From the NCBI GenBank assembly GCA_040222455.1, contig JAVKDD010000011.1:248001-312000 (forward strand): a stretch of 64,000 bases of DNA, written 5' to 3'. The notes beneath the pieces were generated by a model. It was not told the DNA's origin, searched no databases, and was given only the letters and a program-made list of their open reading frames with translations. Made by a program: the position numbers and the translations under genes. This DNA comes from RHLJ01 sp040222455 (GTDB taxonomy: Bacteria > Bacteroidota > Rhodothermia > Balneolales > Balneolaceae). Shown piece after piece: positions 9,955 through 19,510 of the stretch; position 1 is the stretch's first letter; each line of letters starts with the position of its first letter.

Positions 9955-10642
9955 TAAATTTCTCTTTTTTCCGGCGTCCGCTATCCATGTAAGCCATCCA
10001 TCGTCTGAATTTTTTAGTAGTGCCCGACAGAATTTCGTCTGAGCTCAGTGAAGTTGGGTAACATGGCGAAACATTCGCCTCGGCAAAAATGCCTGTTGAA
10101 TTTGTTTGATTAGTGTGCGATTCCTTTGTGATGGAATCAGAAAAAAGTATCTGGCTGGTTAGTGATTTTATAATAGACCAGAGACATAGTAAATCGATGT
10201 AGAAATCCTCAAAACGTGTTCTTAGGGTCGCTTCTACGGTGTTTTTGTAATATATAATCTGTGCGTTGTGCAAGTATAAAAGTTCTTTTAAAAGCTCTTG
10301 TGGTCGATTTTTGCCACGGCTTAATATAACTGGAAGGGAGCACTAAAGTAAATGCTATTTACAACTTGTTATTAGTTTGATTTGTTAGTCTTAAGGCATT
10401 CATGAGTGAAGCGAATTGATTTCAAGTTTGATGTAAAGATTAGGAGATTACTTGGCTCTGTTCGGAAAGTTAGCTCGGGAAATCACGAAGGAATGAATCC
10501 CTTCGTTTGTGAAATAGATAGAAATTAATCAGGAAAACAAGAGATGGTTTTTAATACTTCTCCAGAAAAAAAACGGTAGTGAAGGAACGCTTGCGCTAGA
10601 ATGGGGGATTGCATCGCATAGCTCGCAATAACAATTAAAAAC
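9955..10642. other. Long non-coding interval upstream of the RNase G/E gene
   Basis: No convincing gene lies in this 688-base stretch. On the minus strand it would form the promoter and 5' untranslated region of the RNase gene and the 3' flank of murA is on its far side. Short hairpins are visible, for example a GGCGAA/TTCGCC stem near 10070 and a CGAAGG/CCTTCG stem at 10486-10505. RNase E genes in other bacteria are autoregulated through structured leaders, but a link here is only inferred. No tRNA, SRP RNA or RNase P signature was recognised. Confidence 0.5.
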
Positions 10643-11908
10643 TCAATCCTCAACTCTTGTCAATTTTGCACCAACAGGGTTCAGCTTGTTTTCCAATGAT
10701 TCATAACCACGATCAAGGTGGTAAATACGGAGAACTTCGGTTGATTTTTCAGCAACCATTCCTGCGAGAACTAAACTTACGCTGGCTCTAAGATCGGTAC
10801 TCATTACGGTAGCGCCTGCTAATGGAGTTTTTCCTTTTATGTGAACCGTATTTTTCTCGTTATACATATCAGCGCCTAAACGAACGAGTTCTGGTACATA
10901 ACTAAATCTGTCAAAATAAACGGTATCGGTAACACTTGATTCGCCATCTGCCTGGGTAAGCATGGTTGCCCATTGTGCTTGTAAGTCGGTAGGGAAGCCG
11001 GGATAAATATCTGTAGTAATAGAAACTGGTTTTAACGTTTCCGGCGCTTTTACTTTTATTACCGTTCCATCAATTTCTACTGATGTTCCAGTTTTACGGA
11101 GAAGTTGAGGGAAATCTCCCAATTGCTCAGGATTACAACCCGTTAAAGTAAGATCAGATCCTGGAATCATCGCGCCTGCAATCATGTAGGTTCCTAATTC
11201 AATGCGATCGGGATCATTGCTAATCTCGACTCCATTTAAGGAATCCACTTTTCGAATAATCAGTGTGCTTGTTCCAATTCCCTCTATGTTGGCACCCATT
11301 TTAACTAATACATTACAAAGTTGAACCACATCGGGTTCTTTTGCTGCATTATTAATCACAAATTTCTCAGCTTTAAGCACAGAAGCGAGTAATAAATTTA
11401 CGGTTGCACCAACACTGCTTGGTTCCAACGTAAAAGTTCCACCTTTTAACGTCTCATCAGCAGTTGCAACTACATATCCTTTATCTAATGAGATATTAAT
11501 TCCCATTGCTCTCATTCCTTTCAAATGTAGATCAACGGGTCGAGGACCCCAGGCGCAACCACCTGGAAGAGAGACTTTGGCGTACCCATGTTTTCCTACC
11601 AAAGCTCCAAGCATATAAAATGAAGCTCGCATTTTTCGAACTAAATCATAGGGAGCTTCTAAATAGGAAACCGAGGTTGGATCAATAGAAACCGAATTTT
11701 CAGCGTCATTAAAATCCACTTTAGAACCAACCACACGAAGTACATTATTGAAGGTGTAAATATCTTGGAGACGGGGAATGTTGTGAATTACAGTTTCTGA
11801 GTCTCCTAATAAAGAGGCAGCAATTATAGGTAGCGCCGCATTTTTTGAGCCACTTACCGGAATAGTTCCAACAAGTGGGGTTCCGCCTTCAATAACAAAT
11901 TTATCCAA
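10643..11908 (-). CDS. murA: UDP-N-acetylglucosamine 1-carboxyvinyltransferase
   Basis: MurA transfers enolpyruvate from phosphoenolpyruvate to UDP-GlcNAc, the first committed step of peptidoglycan synthesis, in the cytoplasm. The length (421) is normal. Lys22-Asn23 in the SGSKN motif bind substrate, and the catalytic loop LPGGCAWGPRPVD carries Cys118, the residue alkylated by fosfomycin in sensitive enzymes, so the enzyme is of the Cys type. The gene overlaps the end of the upstream biotin-carrier gene by 8 bases, so the two are probably cotranscribed and translationally coupled. Confidence 0.97.
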   Translation of the reverse strand: MDKFVIEGGTPLVGTIPVSGSKNAALPIIAASLLGDSETVIHNIPRLQDIYTFNNVLRVVGSKVDFNDAENSVSIDPTSVSYLEAPYDLVRKMRASFYMLGALVGKHGYAKVSLPGGCAWGPRPVDLHLKGMRAMGINISLDKGYVVATADETLKGGTFTLEPSSVGATVNLLLASVLKAEKFVINNAAKEPDVVQLCNVLVKMGANIEGIGTSTLIIRKVDSLNGVEISNDPDRIELGTYMIAGAMIPGSDLTLTGCNPEQLGDFPQLLRKTGTSVEIDGTVIKVKAPETLKPVSITTDIYPGFPTDLQAQWATMLTQADGESSVTDTVYFDRFSYVPELVRLGADMYNEKNTVHIKGKTPLAGATVMSTDLRASVSLVLAGMVAEKSTEVLRIYHLDRGYESLENKLNPVGAKLTRVED

Positions 11909-12407
11909 GTGCTTCTATCTCCAGAATAGGTGTGTTTTTTTCTAATGATTGTCCGGTTTCAACATGAATACTTTGAATTGTACCATCTATAGGCGATTTC
12001 AATTCATTTTCCATTTTCATCGCTTCCAGAATAGCGACGGGCTGACCTTTGTTAACCGAATCACCAACTTTCACTAAAATATCCAGGATTTTACCTGGCA
12101 TTGGAGCCTTCAGTGAACCCTCAGCGATATCTGCACCGGTTTTAAATCCAAGGCTGTCCAATAACAGTTCTTGCTCATCTTTAACAGTAACAGTATGCCA
12201 GCTCCCATCAATAGAAAAGGTGATGTCGGAACCTTCATAACTTACATTATCAATTTTATATGCTTTTGTTCCCACTCGAAGAAAAAATCTTCCATTATTT
12301 TTAGTGAAACTAAAAGTTCCGCTTGTTTCTCCTGAAGTGAAAGTAGAGGAATCGGTATTGAATTCTACTTCGATATTTTGATCTTTTACTGCTGCTTCAA
12401 ATTTCAT
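11901..12407 (-). CDS. Biotin carboxyl carrier protein of an acyl-CoA carboxylase
   Basis: The C-terminal 75 residues form a biotinyl/lipoyl domain with the biotin acceptor Lys131 in EAMKMEN and the preceding APMPGKI strand. The N-terminal 90 residues are a beta-rich region like that of Bacteroidota biotin carriers fused to, or working with, propionyl- or acetyl-CoA carboxylase alpha chains. No biotin carboxylase or carboxyltransferase gene lies nearby, so the partners must be elsewhere. It overlaps murA downstream by 8 bases and the small gene upstream by 4 bases (ATGA). Which acyl-CoA is carboxylated cannot be told from this protein alone. Confidence 0.88.
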   Translation of the reverse strand: MKFEAAVKDQNIEVEFNTDSSTFTSGETSGTFSFTKNNGRFFLRVGTKAYKIDNVSYEGSDITFSIDGSWHTVTVKDEQELLLDSLGFKTGADIAEGSLKAPMPGKILDILVKVGDSVNKGQPVAILEAMKMENELKSPIDGTIQSIHVETGQSLEKNTPILEIEALG

Positions 12408-12670
12408 GCTATCTCCCGAATGTGTTTTAATCCCGTTTTTGTGGCTCTATATGAGAAATTCTGCAAGTTATCTGCATCATAAAAAGAAGTACCTGTCTGC
12501 TGTACATTATTTTCATCTACAACTTCAATCAGTCGATAGTTGATCAGATTTATCAGATCATCTCGCAAGGCTCCAATATTCGAACCCGTTTCTTCGAGAA
12601 TAACATGATATGATTCAGGGAAAATAAGGCACTTGAGCACCAACTTTTCGGAAGGAAATAACTTTCGCAT
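12404..12670 (-). CDS. Small conserved-looking protein in the murA operon, unknown function
   Basis: The product has 88 residues and I do not recognise the family. It reads as mixed helices with a terminal YRATKTGLKHIREIA that resembles the end of a winged-helix domain, and no membrane segment or signal peptide is present. Its stop overlaps the start of the biotin-carrier gene by 4 bases, a strong sign that it is a real, translated gene. It may be a small DNA-binding or adaptor protein, but that is only a guess from shape. Confidence 0.7.
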   Translation of the reverse strand: MRKLFPSEKLVLKCLIFPESYHVILEETGSNIGALRDDLINLINYRLIEVVDENNVQQTGTSFYDADNLQNFSYRATKTGLKHIREIA

Positions 12671-12707
12671 ACAAGGAAGATAGAGCCTGTGTTAAACTAT
12701 AACAACC

Positions 12708-13214
12708 TTACTCTATCTGAATATCTCCATAAGTTACAACACGATTATTTCCATCAAAAACAATAAGACGATAAAACCCTCTTGCTTGCTCTGCATTTGA
12801 GCCGAAGAAATTAGAATTAATAATAAATGATGGAAAACTAAACTCAGTGATGTCTTCTTTTAATTCCAATTGTATCCAAGGGTTACTAGGAATACTCAGA
12901 TCAAAAAAACCAAGTTCCAATATAGAAGTAAGTGAGTTTCCATTCATATCTACATCAAGATTAGCAGTAGTACCATAAAGAATTGGGTTTGGAAAAGCGG
13001 GTTCAATAAAAGCTATTCCAGTATAAAATGGAGAACTACGCCAATCGTCGTCATCCGCATCCCCAATAATATTGGTGTCATTATCGGTACGGGTTATTCC
13101 TTCAGGTAAAGAGAGCGCCTGGCGTTCAAATTCTTGCTGAGCATCGTTATTGGTACATGAAAGAACCGCTAATGAAATAAAGAGACCTAGAAAAATATTA
13201 GATGGTAGTTTCAT
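12708..13214 (-). CDS. Lipoprotein of unknown function
   Basis: The 168-residue product starts with a lipoprotein signal peptide whose lipobox ends LSC at about residue 20, followed by an Asn/Asp-rich linker (CTNNDAQ and NDTNIIGDADDDDW). The rest reads as an immunoglobulin-like beta sandwich (AFIEPAFPNPI, then FYRLIVFDGNN), probably exposed in the periplasm or at the surface. It is divergent from the ArsC-like gene, with about 80 bases of shared upstream sequence. No family was recognised. Confidence 0.78.
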   Translation of the reverse strand: MKLPSNIFLGLFISLAVLSCTNNDAQQEFERQALSLPEGITRTDNDTNIIGDADDDDWRSSPFYTGIAFIEPAFPNPILYGTTANLDVDMNGNSLTSILELGFFDLSIPSNPWIQLELKEDITEFSFPSFIINSNFFGSNAEQARGFYRLIVFDGNNRVVTYGDIQIE

Positions 13215-13297
13215 CCGATAAAAGAGCTAATTGCGTTCGAAATTGCGAGTACAAACCGTATCTTGAGATAAAATACAAAACTATTCAGCAAAAACGC

Positions 13298-13660
13298 ATG
13301 CTTCATATAATTGGTATCCCAAATTGTAATAAAATCAAAGCCACAAAAAAGTGGATGGAATCAAAAGAAATTGAGTTTGAATTTATTGACGTAAAAAAAG
13401 AACCTCTTACAATTGACGAGCTTTCGGACCTTGAATTTAAAGTTGGGATTGATGTTCTAGTGAACAAAAGAGGAACTACATACCGAAATCTAGGCTTGAA
13501 AGATAAAACGTTATCAACCGAGGAAATGCTGGAAGTTTTGGAACAAAATCAAAGCATGATAAAACGTCCGGTGTTAGTTTATGAAGATGCTGTATTGATT
13601 GGCTATGATGAAGAAGCGTTTGAAAATTTTTTAAAAGAAAATGAATTACTCGAGGATTAA
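13298..13660 (+). CDS. ArsC/YffB-like thioredoxin-fold reductase
   Basis: The protein belongs to the ArsC/Spx/YffB superfamily of thioredoxin-fold proteins that act as arsenate reductases or glutathione-dependent thiol reductases. The first strand and active site, HIIGIPNCNKIKATKKW, carry a single Cys10 and no CXXC, which fits the YffB subgroup better than Spx. A conserved Arg-Pro (IKRPVLVY) and GYDEEAF near the end complete the pattern. I chose the start at 13298 because the 32 residues before it do not resemble the family. It is followed after 30 bases by the DUF3108 gene on the same strand. Confidence 0.85.
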   Translation: MLHIIGIPNCNKIKATKKWMESKEIEFEFIDVKKEPLTIDELSDLEFKVGIDVLVNKRGTTYRNLGLKDKTLSTEEMLEVLEQNQSMIKRPVLVYEDAVLIGYDEEAFENFLKENELLED

Positions 13661-13690
13661 GCCGTTATACTCAGAAACTTACATAGTATT

Positions 13691-14470
13691 ATGAAGCACT
13701 TAATTCTTTTATTGAGCTTTTTAAGCAGTGTCTCCGCCATTGCTCAAACAACTACAAATCAACCAACACTAGATGAGCTTTTTTCTATAAAAGAGACCTT
13801 TAGGTATGAAGTGAAATATGGTTTTTTAAAGCTTGGTTGGGTAGAAGTAAGTTTACTTGCAGATACCATGTATAATGGCAAGCTTCACAAACATTTGTTT
13901 ACAAAGATTGAATCAAATCCTAAAATACCATTTATAGGCACAGAAATGGATCACTTCCATAGTCTCTTTTATGAAAATGAAGATGGAGTTCCTGTGACTT
14001 CATACTACTGGAAAGATAATATCGATGAAAACGAATTTGAAGAAATTACCTATTCATTTGATCGTGAAAATGGAGTAGTTACTTACAAGGAAGAGGACGA
14101 TACCCGAGATACACTAAAACTAGAAGAACCAGCTACAGCAGGACATGTTATCTTCTATTATTCTCGTTTGTTTGCCGGGGGAGAGGTAGAAAATACTATG
14201 CCAGTATATGTAACGAAAAAAGCGGGGGCTATCACATTTGAAAATCCCTCTAAGTTAGAAAAAAGAAAATATGCTGCCTTTGATGAACCAGTACAAGCGT
14301 ATTTAACTACAGGAAGTACAAAGAATATCGAAGGACCATTTGGGTTTTCAGGTGAGTTTAGAGCTTGGTTTTTAAACGATGATTTAAGGGTGCCATTGGA
14401 AGCGAGAGTCAAAGTGTTATTTGGAAATGCTATTGTGAGATTAATTGAATATAAAAGAGAGGAGATATGA
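13691..14470 (+). CDS. Exported DUF3108 family protein
   Basis: The 259-residue product has a signal peptide (about residues 1-19, ending AIAQ) and matches the DUF3108 pattern, beginning with ETFRYEVKYGFLKLGWVEV and containing a YYSRLF segment. DUF3108 proteins are periplasmic beta-rich proteins of unknown function. The last four bases overlap the start of dut (ATGA), so the two genes are coupled. The family call comes from memory of the fold pattern, not from a search. Confidence 0.85.
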   Translation: MKHLILLLSFLSSVSAIAQTTTNQPTLDELFSIKETFRYEVKYGFLKLGWVEVSLLADTMYNGKLHKHLFTKIESNPKIPFIGTEMDHFHSLFYENEDGVPVTSYYWKDNIDENEFEEITYSFDRENGVVTYKEEDDTRDTLKLEEPATAGHVIFYYSRLFAGGEVENTMPVYVTKKAGAITFENPSKLEKRKYAAFDEPVQAYLTTGSTKNIEGPFGFSGEFRAWFLNDDLRVPLEARVKVLFGNAIVRLIEYKREEI

Positions 14471-14913
14471 GTTTGATAGAGTTCAAGAAACTACCTCACT
14501 CCAAAGACCTACCTCTTCCAAGTTATGAGACAAAATCGGCTGCAGGAATGGATATTAGAGCGGCTTTGGAAAAACCGATTACATTAAAAGCCGGAGAGAG
14601 GATCTTAATTCCTACGGGTTTAAAAATGGCGTTACCAGAAGGTTATGAAGCTCAAATAAGACCAAGAAGTGGACTAGCTATTCGAAATGGAATCACTATG
14701 TTAAATTCTCCGGGTACCATTGATTCCGATTATCGAGGGGAGGTGAAAGTGATCGCCATCAATCATGGCCAGCAAGATTTTGAAATTAATCATGGAGATC
14801 GGATCGCTCAAATGGTAATAGCGCCGGTGGTTCAATTGCCAATCAAAGAAGTTTCTGAATTAGATGAAACTGTAAGAGGAGAAGGAGGGTTTGGAAGCAC
14901 GGGAGTTAATTGA
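14467..14913 (+). CDS. dut: dUTP diphosphatase
   Basis: The enzyme hydrolyses dUTP to dUMP and pyrophosphate, which keeps uracil out of DNA and feeds thymidylate synthesis. All five trimeric dUTPase motifs are present in order: AAGMDIRA, RPRSGLA, GTIDSDYRGE, GDRIAQMVI and the C-terminal RGEGGFGSTG. The length (148) is normal. It is translationally coupled to the upstream DUF3108 gene by a 4-base overlap. Confidence 0.97.
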   Translation: MSLIEFKKLPHSKDLPLPSYETKSAAGMDIRAALEKPITLKAGERILIPTGLKMALPEGYEAQIRPRSGLAIRNGITMLNSPGTIDSDYRGEVKVIAINHGQQDFEINHGDRIAQMVIAPVVQLPIKEVSELDETVRGEGGFGSTGVN

Positions 14914-14989
14914 AGAATTATAAACGTTCAATTAAGAAGGAAGAATTCGTGCATTCCTCAAAACTTATGTTTCACTACTCAATACTAAA

Positions 14990-16249
14990 TTGAATACTCT
15001 ACGCCCGTATTATTTACTGGTTAAAAACAACGTCAATTATCGTCGACTCTGGTTAGCGCAATCGGTTTCAAATTTTGGCGACTGGTTTGGACTATTGGCG
15101 CTTTATGCAATTATTGCTAAATACTCCGACTCAGAATTCTTACTTGGGTTAATTATAATTGTAAAAATGCTGAGTCTTGCAGCGTTTTCCCCCTTTGCTG
15201 GGTATATCACGGATAGATTTAATCGTAGAAAATTAATGATCGCTTGTGATTTTGCCCGAGCCGTCGCAGTTTTGGGAATTTTGATTGTTCAATCGGTTGA
15301 AATGCTTTGGATTGCTTTCGTTTTAACGTCAATACAAATGATGCTTTCTGCGATATTTGAGCCAGCAAAAACTTCATCTATCCCTAATGTAACTACCGAA
15401 GAGGAATTGGTAAACGCGAATGTGATTTCAACAGCAACGTGGAGTATAATCTTTACATCTGGTATGGCCATTGGAGGATTTGCTACGGAGTTATTAGGTA
15501 CCGATTGGGTGCTAATTCTTGACGCTGCGACTTACATATTGTCAGCGTTCTTTATTTACCGAGCGGCTATTCCTCAACAAGAAATGTCGGCTAAAGAGAA
15601 AGAAGATTCTAAAAACCCATTTCTTGGGATTAAAGAAGGAGCTAAATATTTATTTCAAAACCGTCACATCTTACGCCCTAGTATGGCTAAAGGTGTTTCG
15701 AGTGCTTTTTTAGGGGGTTGTGTCTATTTGCTCATTATAGTTAGTGAAGAAGTGCTGATGATGGGAAGTATCGGACTTGGATTGTTGTATGCAGCGCGAG
15801 GGATAGGAACTGGAATCGGACCAATTTTAGGGAGACGTTTTTTCCCTAATGAAAAAGATTGGGTGATGGTAATGGGAGCTGCTTTTACAATTGCCGGATT
15901 AATGTATATGGTGGTTGGATTTACTACTACCATTTGGATTATGATTATTTTCGTGCTGTTAGCTCACGCAGCTTCCGGTGCAAATTGGGTATTTAGTACC
16001 GTGCTTCTTCAAAAAAGGACTAAGGATACCTTTAGAGGGAGAATCTTCAGTACTGAATGGCTATTATTTACCTTAGCGAATTCAATTTCAGTAATGATTG
16101 CCTCCCTTTGCTTAGAATTTGAACTCATTTCTGTAAAACCACTCATCATGATTTATGGCGTGATTATGGTTCTAGCAGGCATCATCTGGAGCTTGACGGT
16201 TACTCAGAGCGAGAAGAGCTACCAAAAAGAACTTGGGTTGGTGAAATAA
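14990..16249 (+). CDS. Major facilitator superfamily transporter
   Basis: The 419-residue membrane protein has about 12 hydrophobic segments. The loop between helices 2 and 3, GYITDRFNRRKLM, is the MFS signature. The sequence (NFGDWFGLLALYAI at the start) resembles the MFS_3/enterobactin-exporter-like branch that often exports small molecules, but the substrate is unknown. The start is a TTG at 14990; the nearest upstream ATG is out of frame. The gene ends at a terminator shared with the convergent peptidase gene. Confidence 0.88.
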   Translation: MNTLRPYYLLVKNNVNYRRLWLAQSVSNFGDWFGLLALYAIIAKYSDSEFLLGLIIIVKMLSLAAFSPFAGYITDRFNRRKLMIACDFARAVAVLGILIVQSVEMLWIAFVLTSIQMMLSAIFEPAKTSSIPNVTTEEELVNANVISTATWSIIFTSGMAIGGFATELLGTDWVLILDAATYILSAFFIYRAAIPQQEMSAKEKEDSKNPFLGIKEGAKYLFQNRHILRPSMAKGVSSAFLGGCVYLLIIVSEEVLMMGSIGLGLLYAARGIGTGIGPILGRRFFPNEKDWVMVMGAAFTIAGLMYMVVGFTTTIWIMIIFVLLAHAASGANWVFSTVLLQKRTKDTFRGRIFSTEWLLFTLANSISVMIASLCLEFELISVKPLIMIYGVIMVLAGIIWSLTVTQSEKSYQKELGLVK

Positions 16250-16250
16250 A

Positions 16251-16276
16251 AAAGGCAGAGTTATAACCCTGCCTTT
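16251..16276. terminator. Bidirectional intrinsic terminator
   Basis: An 8-bp stem AAAGGCAG/CTGCCTTT (16251-16258 with 16269-16276) lies between two convergent genes, with A-rich sequence on the left flank and some T residues on the right. Confidence 0.8.
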
Positions 16277-16284
16277 AAATCAAA

Positions 16285-18645
16285 TTAATCTTCGTCTTTA
16301 GGAAGATTAAAATTAATATTGGTTCGATAATCTCCCAATAAATGCTCAGCAAAATAATACCAGGTCATTCGATCGAAATATGGCTGGGAAGCTCCAAATC
16401 CATGTCGGCGACCGGGAAGCATCATCATATCAAATCGTTTTCCAGCTTTAATTAATGCATCGGCCATACGAAGAGTATTAGCAGGATGAACATTATTATC
16501 CATATCGCCATGTACGAGTAAGAGATGTCCTTCGAGTTGTTCAGCTAAAGAAGCGTTCGTTTCTACAGATCCATCAAAGGTAGAAATAGTTTCTTCTACT
16601 TCTACGCTATCAGCATTCATTTTCTTAACAGTTTTCTTTGTTTCTTTTACGCCATTATGTACTTCACCCCACCAAATATTGTAGATATTGTTGTCGTGAT
16701 TACCAGCAGAAGAAACCGCCACATCATAAAATCCCGGGTAGGTTAAAAGGGCAGCTGTACTCATAAATCCACCGCCAGAATGTCCATAGATTCCAACTTT
16801 ACTTGCATCAATAAAAGAATGGCGAGCAGCAAGCTGTTCAATTCCGTATTTATTATCGGCAAGAGGGTAATCGCGCATATCGCCATATCCAAAATTATGA
16901 TAGTATTTATTCCGAATAGGAGATCCACCGCGTTGCCCCATGGCAACAACAACAAAGCCAACCTGAGCGAGGGTAGATGTTCTTGCTCTTGAACCTTGAG
17001 TGGTAAAATTCACAGGAAAAGGTTCTACTTGTGGTCCTGGATAAACGTAGGAAACAAGTGGGTACGTTTTTGTTGAGTCAAAATCGAATGGTTTCCACAT
17101 CACCCCGTAAATATCGGTAACGCCATCCGCAGCTTTTATCTTGAAAGACTCCGGCGCTTTCCAGCCTTGTTCTTCCATTTTAGAAATATCGGTTTGCTGA
17201 AGAGTGGTTACAATTCGACCATTTCCATCTCTAAGTACAGAAGTAGTTGGGTGATCAATTCTTGAATAATTATCAACAAAATAATTTTCTTCTTCAGAAG
17301 CACTAATGGAATGAGTTGCATTTTCAGGCGTAAGATGTTTGAAGTTACTTCCGTCAAATTTTACACTATATAAATGCTCAAAATAGGGATTTTGACCAGT
17401 TTCTTTTCCATAACCTTCAAAGAAAATCGTACTAGAAGCAGTATCGATTTTAACGATTTCTCCAACTACAAAAGAACCTTGGGTAATTCTATTTTTTAGA
17501 TTTCCATTAGAATCGTAGCGATAGAGTTGTCCCCAGCCCGTGCGTTCACTCCACCAAAGGAATTCACTGCCTTCATTAATAATAGCCAGTTTTGCAAAAC
17601 GGGTATTAAAGTAAGGTTTGCTTTCTTCTGAAATGAGTACTTCAACTTCTCCGGTGGTAGTATTTGCTTTAAGAGCATCAATTTTACTCCAGGTTCTGTC
17701 TCTTCGAATTATATAGAGAAAGTCAGATTTTTCGGTTTCCCAAATTCCACCTTCATTGAAATAAGCTCCACCAAGTGCCTGATCTTTCCATTTATCGGTA
17801 TCAAGTAATACATTGGTTTTTTTCTCGGGATCAAAGATTCTGATTTCATCGATATAAACATTCTCTTCTCCAGGCATTGGATATTTATAAGTTTCGAGAG
17901 AAGGTCGTTTTCCTGAAGAATTAATAACCCATAATTCAGGTACTTCTCGTTTATCTTGACGTTTAACCCATAATTTTTTTGAATCTTCGAACCAGTTAGC
18001 GCGGGCTCGTAACCTTTTTGTAGAAGTAGTATCGCTGTCGTCAGATTGATAACTAAACCACTTTTCACCGTCTTCTGTAAGTTGATATTCTACACTATCA
18101 GGATCATCATTTTTCATAACATAGAGATTGTGAGTACGAGCAAAAACAATCCATGTGCTATCTGGCGAAAAAACTGCCCAAGGCTCCGACTTTTCTGCAT
18201 CCAAAGAATCACCTTTAATTAATGCATTTCCATTCAAATTGTAGGTGAACTCTATACTATCAACATGAAAGGTGAAAAGATTTCGGTCTGTATCAAATTT
18301 GAAATCATCGAGGTCTAAATCTTTGGCATTAAATGATCTGCTGAATGATTCAGAAAGTTGTGAAGCCATCTCTTCTTGATCGAATAGTAACCGTTTCGAT
18401 CCTTTTGTAGCATCTACGAAATACCAGTTTTTACCATTACTGTTTTTGTAGGTGTACCAGAATTGATCGGTATCTTCAATCCAAATTGGGTTTACATTTG
18501 TGGATCCCACCATTTTATCCATCATCTCAGTTGTAAACCGTTCTGCCAATTCAAAGTTCGCTTGTTGAGCTATGATATTACTGGATAATAAAAGTATAAG
18601 TGCCAGTAAAATAGAACTATGTAAAAATCCCTTGGGAGTGTTCAT
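16285..18645 (-). CDS. S9 prolyl oligopeptidase family peptidase (DPP-IV-like)
   Basis: This is an exported peptidase of family S9, most like dipeptidyl peptidase IV, which removes X-Pro dipeptides. A signal peptide (residues 1-27, ending IIAQ) precedes a beta-propeller domain to about residue 500, and the alpha/beta hydrolase domain follows. The catalytic residues visible are Ser623 in GHSGGG, the Asp region HGDMDNNVH, and His748 in RRHGFG. The length (786) is typical of bacterial DPP-IV. It is divergent from the cytochrome c maturation cluster. The expected place is the periplasm, with a role in peptide nutrition. Confidence 0.93.
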   Translation of the reverse strand: MNTPKGFLHSSILLALILLLSSNIIAQQANFELAERFTTEMMDKMVGSTNVNPIWIEDTDQFWYTYKNSNGKNWYFVDATKGSKRLLFDQEEMASQLSESFSRSFNAKDLDLDDFKFDTDRNLFTFHVDSIEFTYNLNGNALIKGDSLDAEKSEPWAVFSPDSTWIVFARTHNLYVMKNDDPDSVEYQLTEDGEKWFSYQSDDSDTTSTKRLRARANWFEDSKKLWVKRQDKREVPELWVINSSGKRPSLETYKYPMPGEENVYIDEIRIFDPEKKTNVLLDTDKWKDQALGGAYFNEGGIWETEKSDFLYIIRRDRTWSKIDALKANTTTGEVEVLISEESKPYFNTRFAKLAIINEGSEFLWWSERTGWGQLYRYDSNGNLKNRITQGSFVVGEIVKIDTASSTIFFEGYGKETGQNPYFEHLYSVKFDGSNFKHLTPENATHSISASEEENYFVDNYSRIDHPTTSVLRDGNGRIVTTLQQTDISKMEEQGWKAPESFKIKAADGVTDIYGVMWKPFDFDSTKTYPLVSYVYPGPQVEPFPVNFTTQGSRARTSTLAQVGFVVVAMGQRGGSPIRNKYYHNFGYGDMRDYPLADNKYGIEQLAARHSFIDASKVGIYGHSGGGFMSTAALLTYPGFYDVAVSSAGNHDNNIYNIWWGEVHNGVKETKKTVKKMNADSVEVEETISTFDGSVETNASLAEQLEGHLLLVHGDMDNNVHPANTLRMADALIKAGKRFDMMMLPGRRHGFGASQPYFDRMTWYYFAEHLLGDYRTNINFNLPKDED

Positions 18646-18830
18646 TATAGAATAGTTAGTTAAATAAAATTGAATAAATGAGTTTTAAATCGGTTTTGAA
18701 AGTGCTATTTGAAGATGACCTGTTATAAGATGTAAGAACTATCAAAAGATTCGCGAATGTAGCCCGAAAACTTCATTCCGATTTCGTATCTTAAATGCTT
18801 TAATAATTTGTATAAAAAAATTATTTAACT

Positions 18831-19487
18831 GTGAAAGCCTGGAAATATATCGTAGCCATTTGGATGACCCTTGTTATTGCGGGTGGAATATTAATTCAAA
18901 TCCCTGAAATTCCAATTCTTGAGCAAACGGCAAGAAATATCTTCTTTCATGTACCCATGTGGATGGCGATGTTTTCGATGTTTACAGTCAGTTTTATCTA
19001 TAGTATTCGCTATTTGAATAATCAAAATCAGATATTTGATATAAAAGCAGAATCTGCTGCGAGAGTAGGGATGGTTTTTGGAGTTTGTGGATTATTAACC
19101 GGATCCCTTTGGGCGCGATTTACTTGGGGAACTTGGTGGACTTTTGCAGAACCAAAAATGAATTTAGCAGCGTTGGCAATGATGATTTATGTAGCCTATT
19201 TCGTATTGCGTTCTGCTTTTGATGATGAAGAAAAAAGGGCAAAGATATCAGCCGTTTATAATATTTTTGCGGTAACAACGGTCCCGTTTCTTTTATATGT
19301 AGTTCCACGACAACTAACGAGTTTACATCCTGGCGCAGATGGAAATCCAGCATTTAGTGAAATAACAGCGGTAGAGTTGAGATATATTTTATACCCAGCA
19401 ATGTTGGGTTTTATTGCTGTAGCATTTTGGTTGTACGATATCACTCATCGATATAAAACAGTACAATCAAAAATAGAAAATTTGTAA
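18831..19487 (+). CDS. ccmC: Haem exporter protein CcmC (variant WWD motif)
   Basis: CcmC is an integral membrane protein of cytochrome c maturation system I that presents haem to CcmE. Six hydrophobic segments and two periplasmic His sites are expected; HVPMWMAMF near residue 41 and LHPGADG near 165 fit them. The haem-handling loop reads WGTWWTFAEPKMN instead of the usual WG..WWWD.RLT form, so the Asp of the WWD motif is replaced. The start is a GTG at 18831. It is the first gene of the ccmC-D-E-F run, 23 bases before ccmD. Confidence 0.92.
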   Translation: MKAWKYIVAIWMTLVIAGGILIQIPEIPILEQTARNIFFHVPMWMAMFSMFTVSFIYSIRYLNNQNQIFDIKAESAARVGMVFGVCGLLTGSLWARFTWGTWWTFAEPKMNLAALAMMIYVAYFVLRSAFDDEEKRAKISAVYNIFAVTTVPFLLYVVPRQLTSLHPGADGNPAFSEITAVELRYILYPAMLGFIAVAFWLYDITHRYKTVQSKIENL

Positions 19488-19510
19488 ATTTAACCTGTTA
19501 AAGGAATTTG

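Noticed and set aside
9836..10273. 145-codon minus-strand frame upstream of and overlapping the RNase G/E gene
   Set aside because: It overlaps the N-terminus of a clear RNase gene in another frame, has no recognisable pattern and reads as low-likelihood protein.
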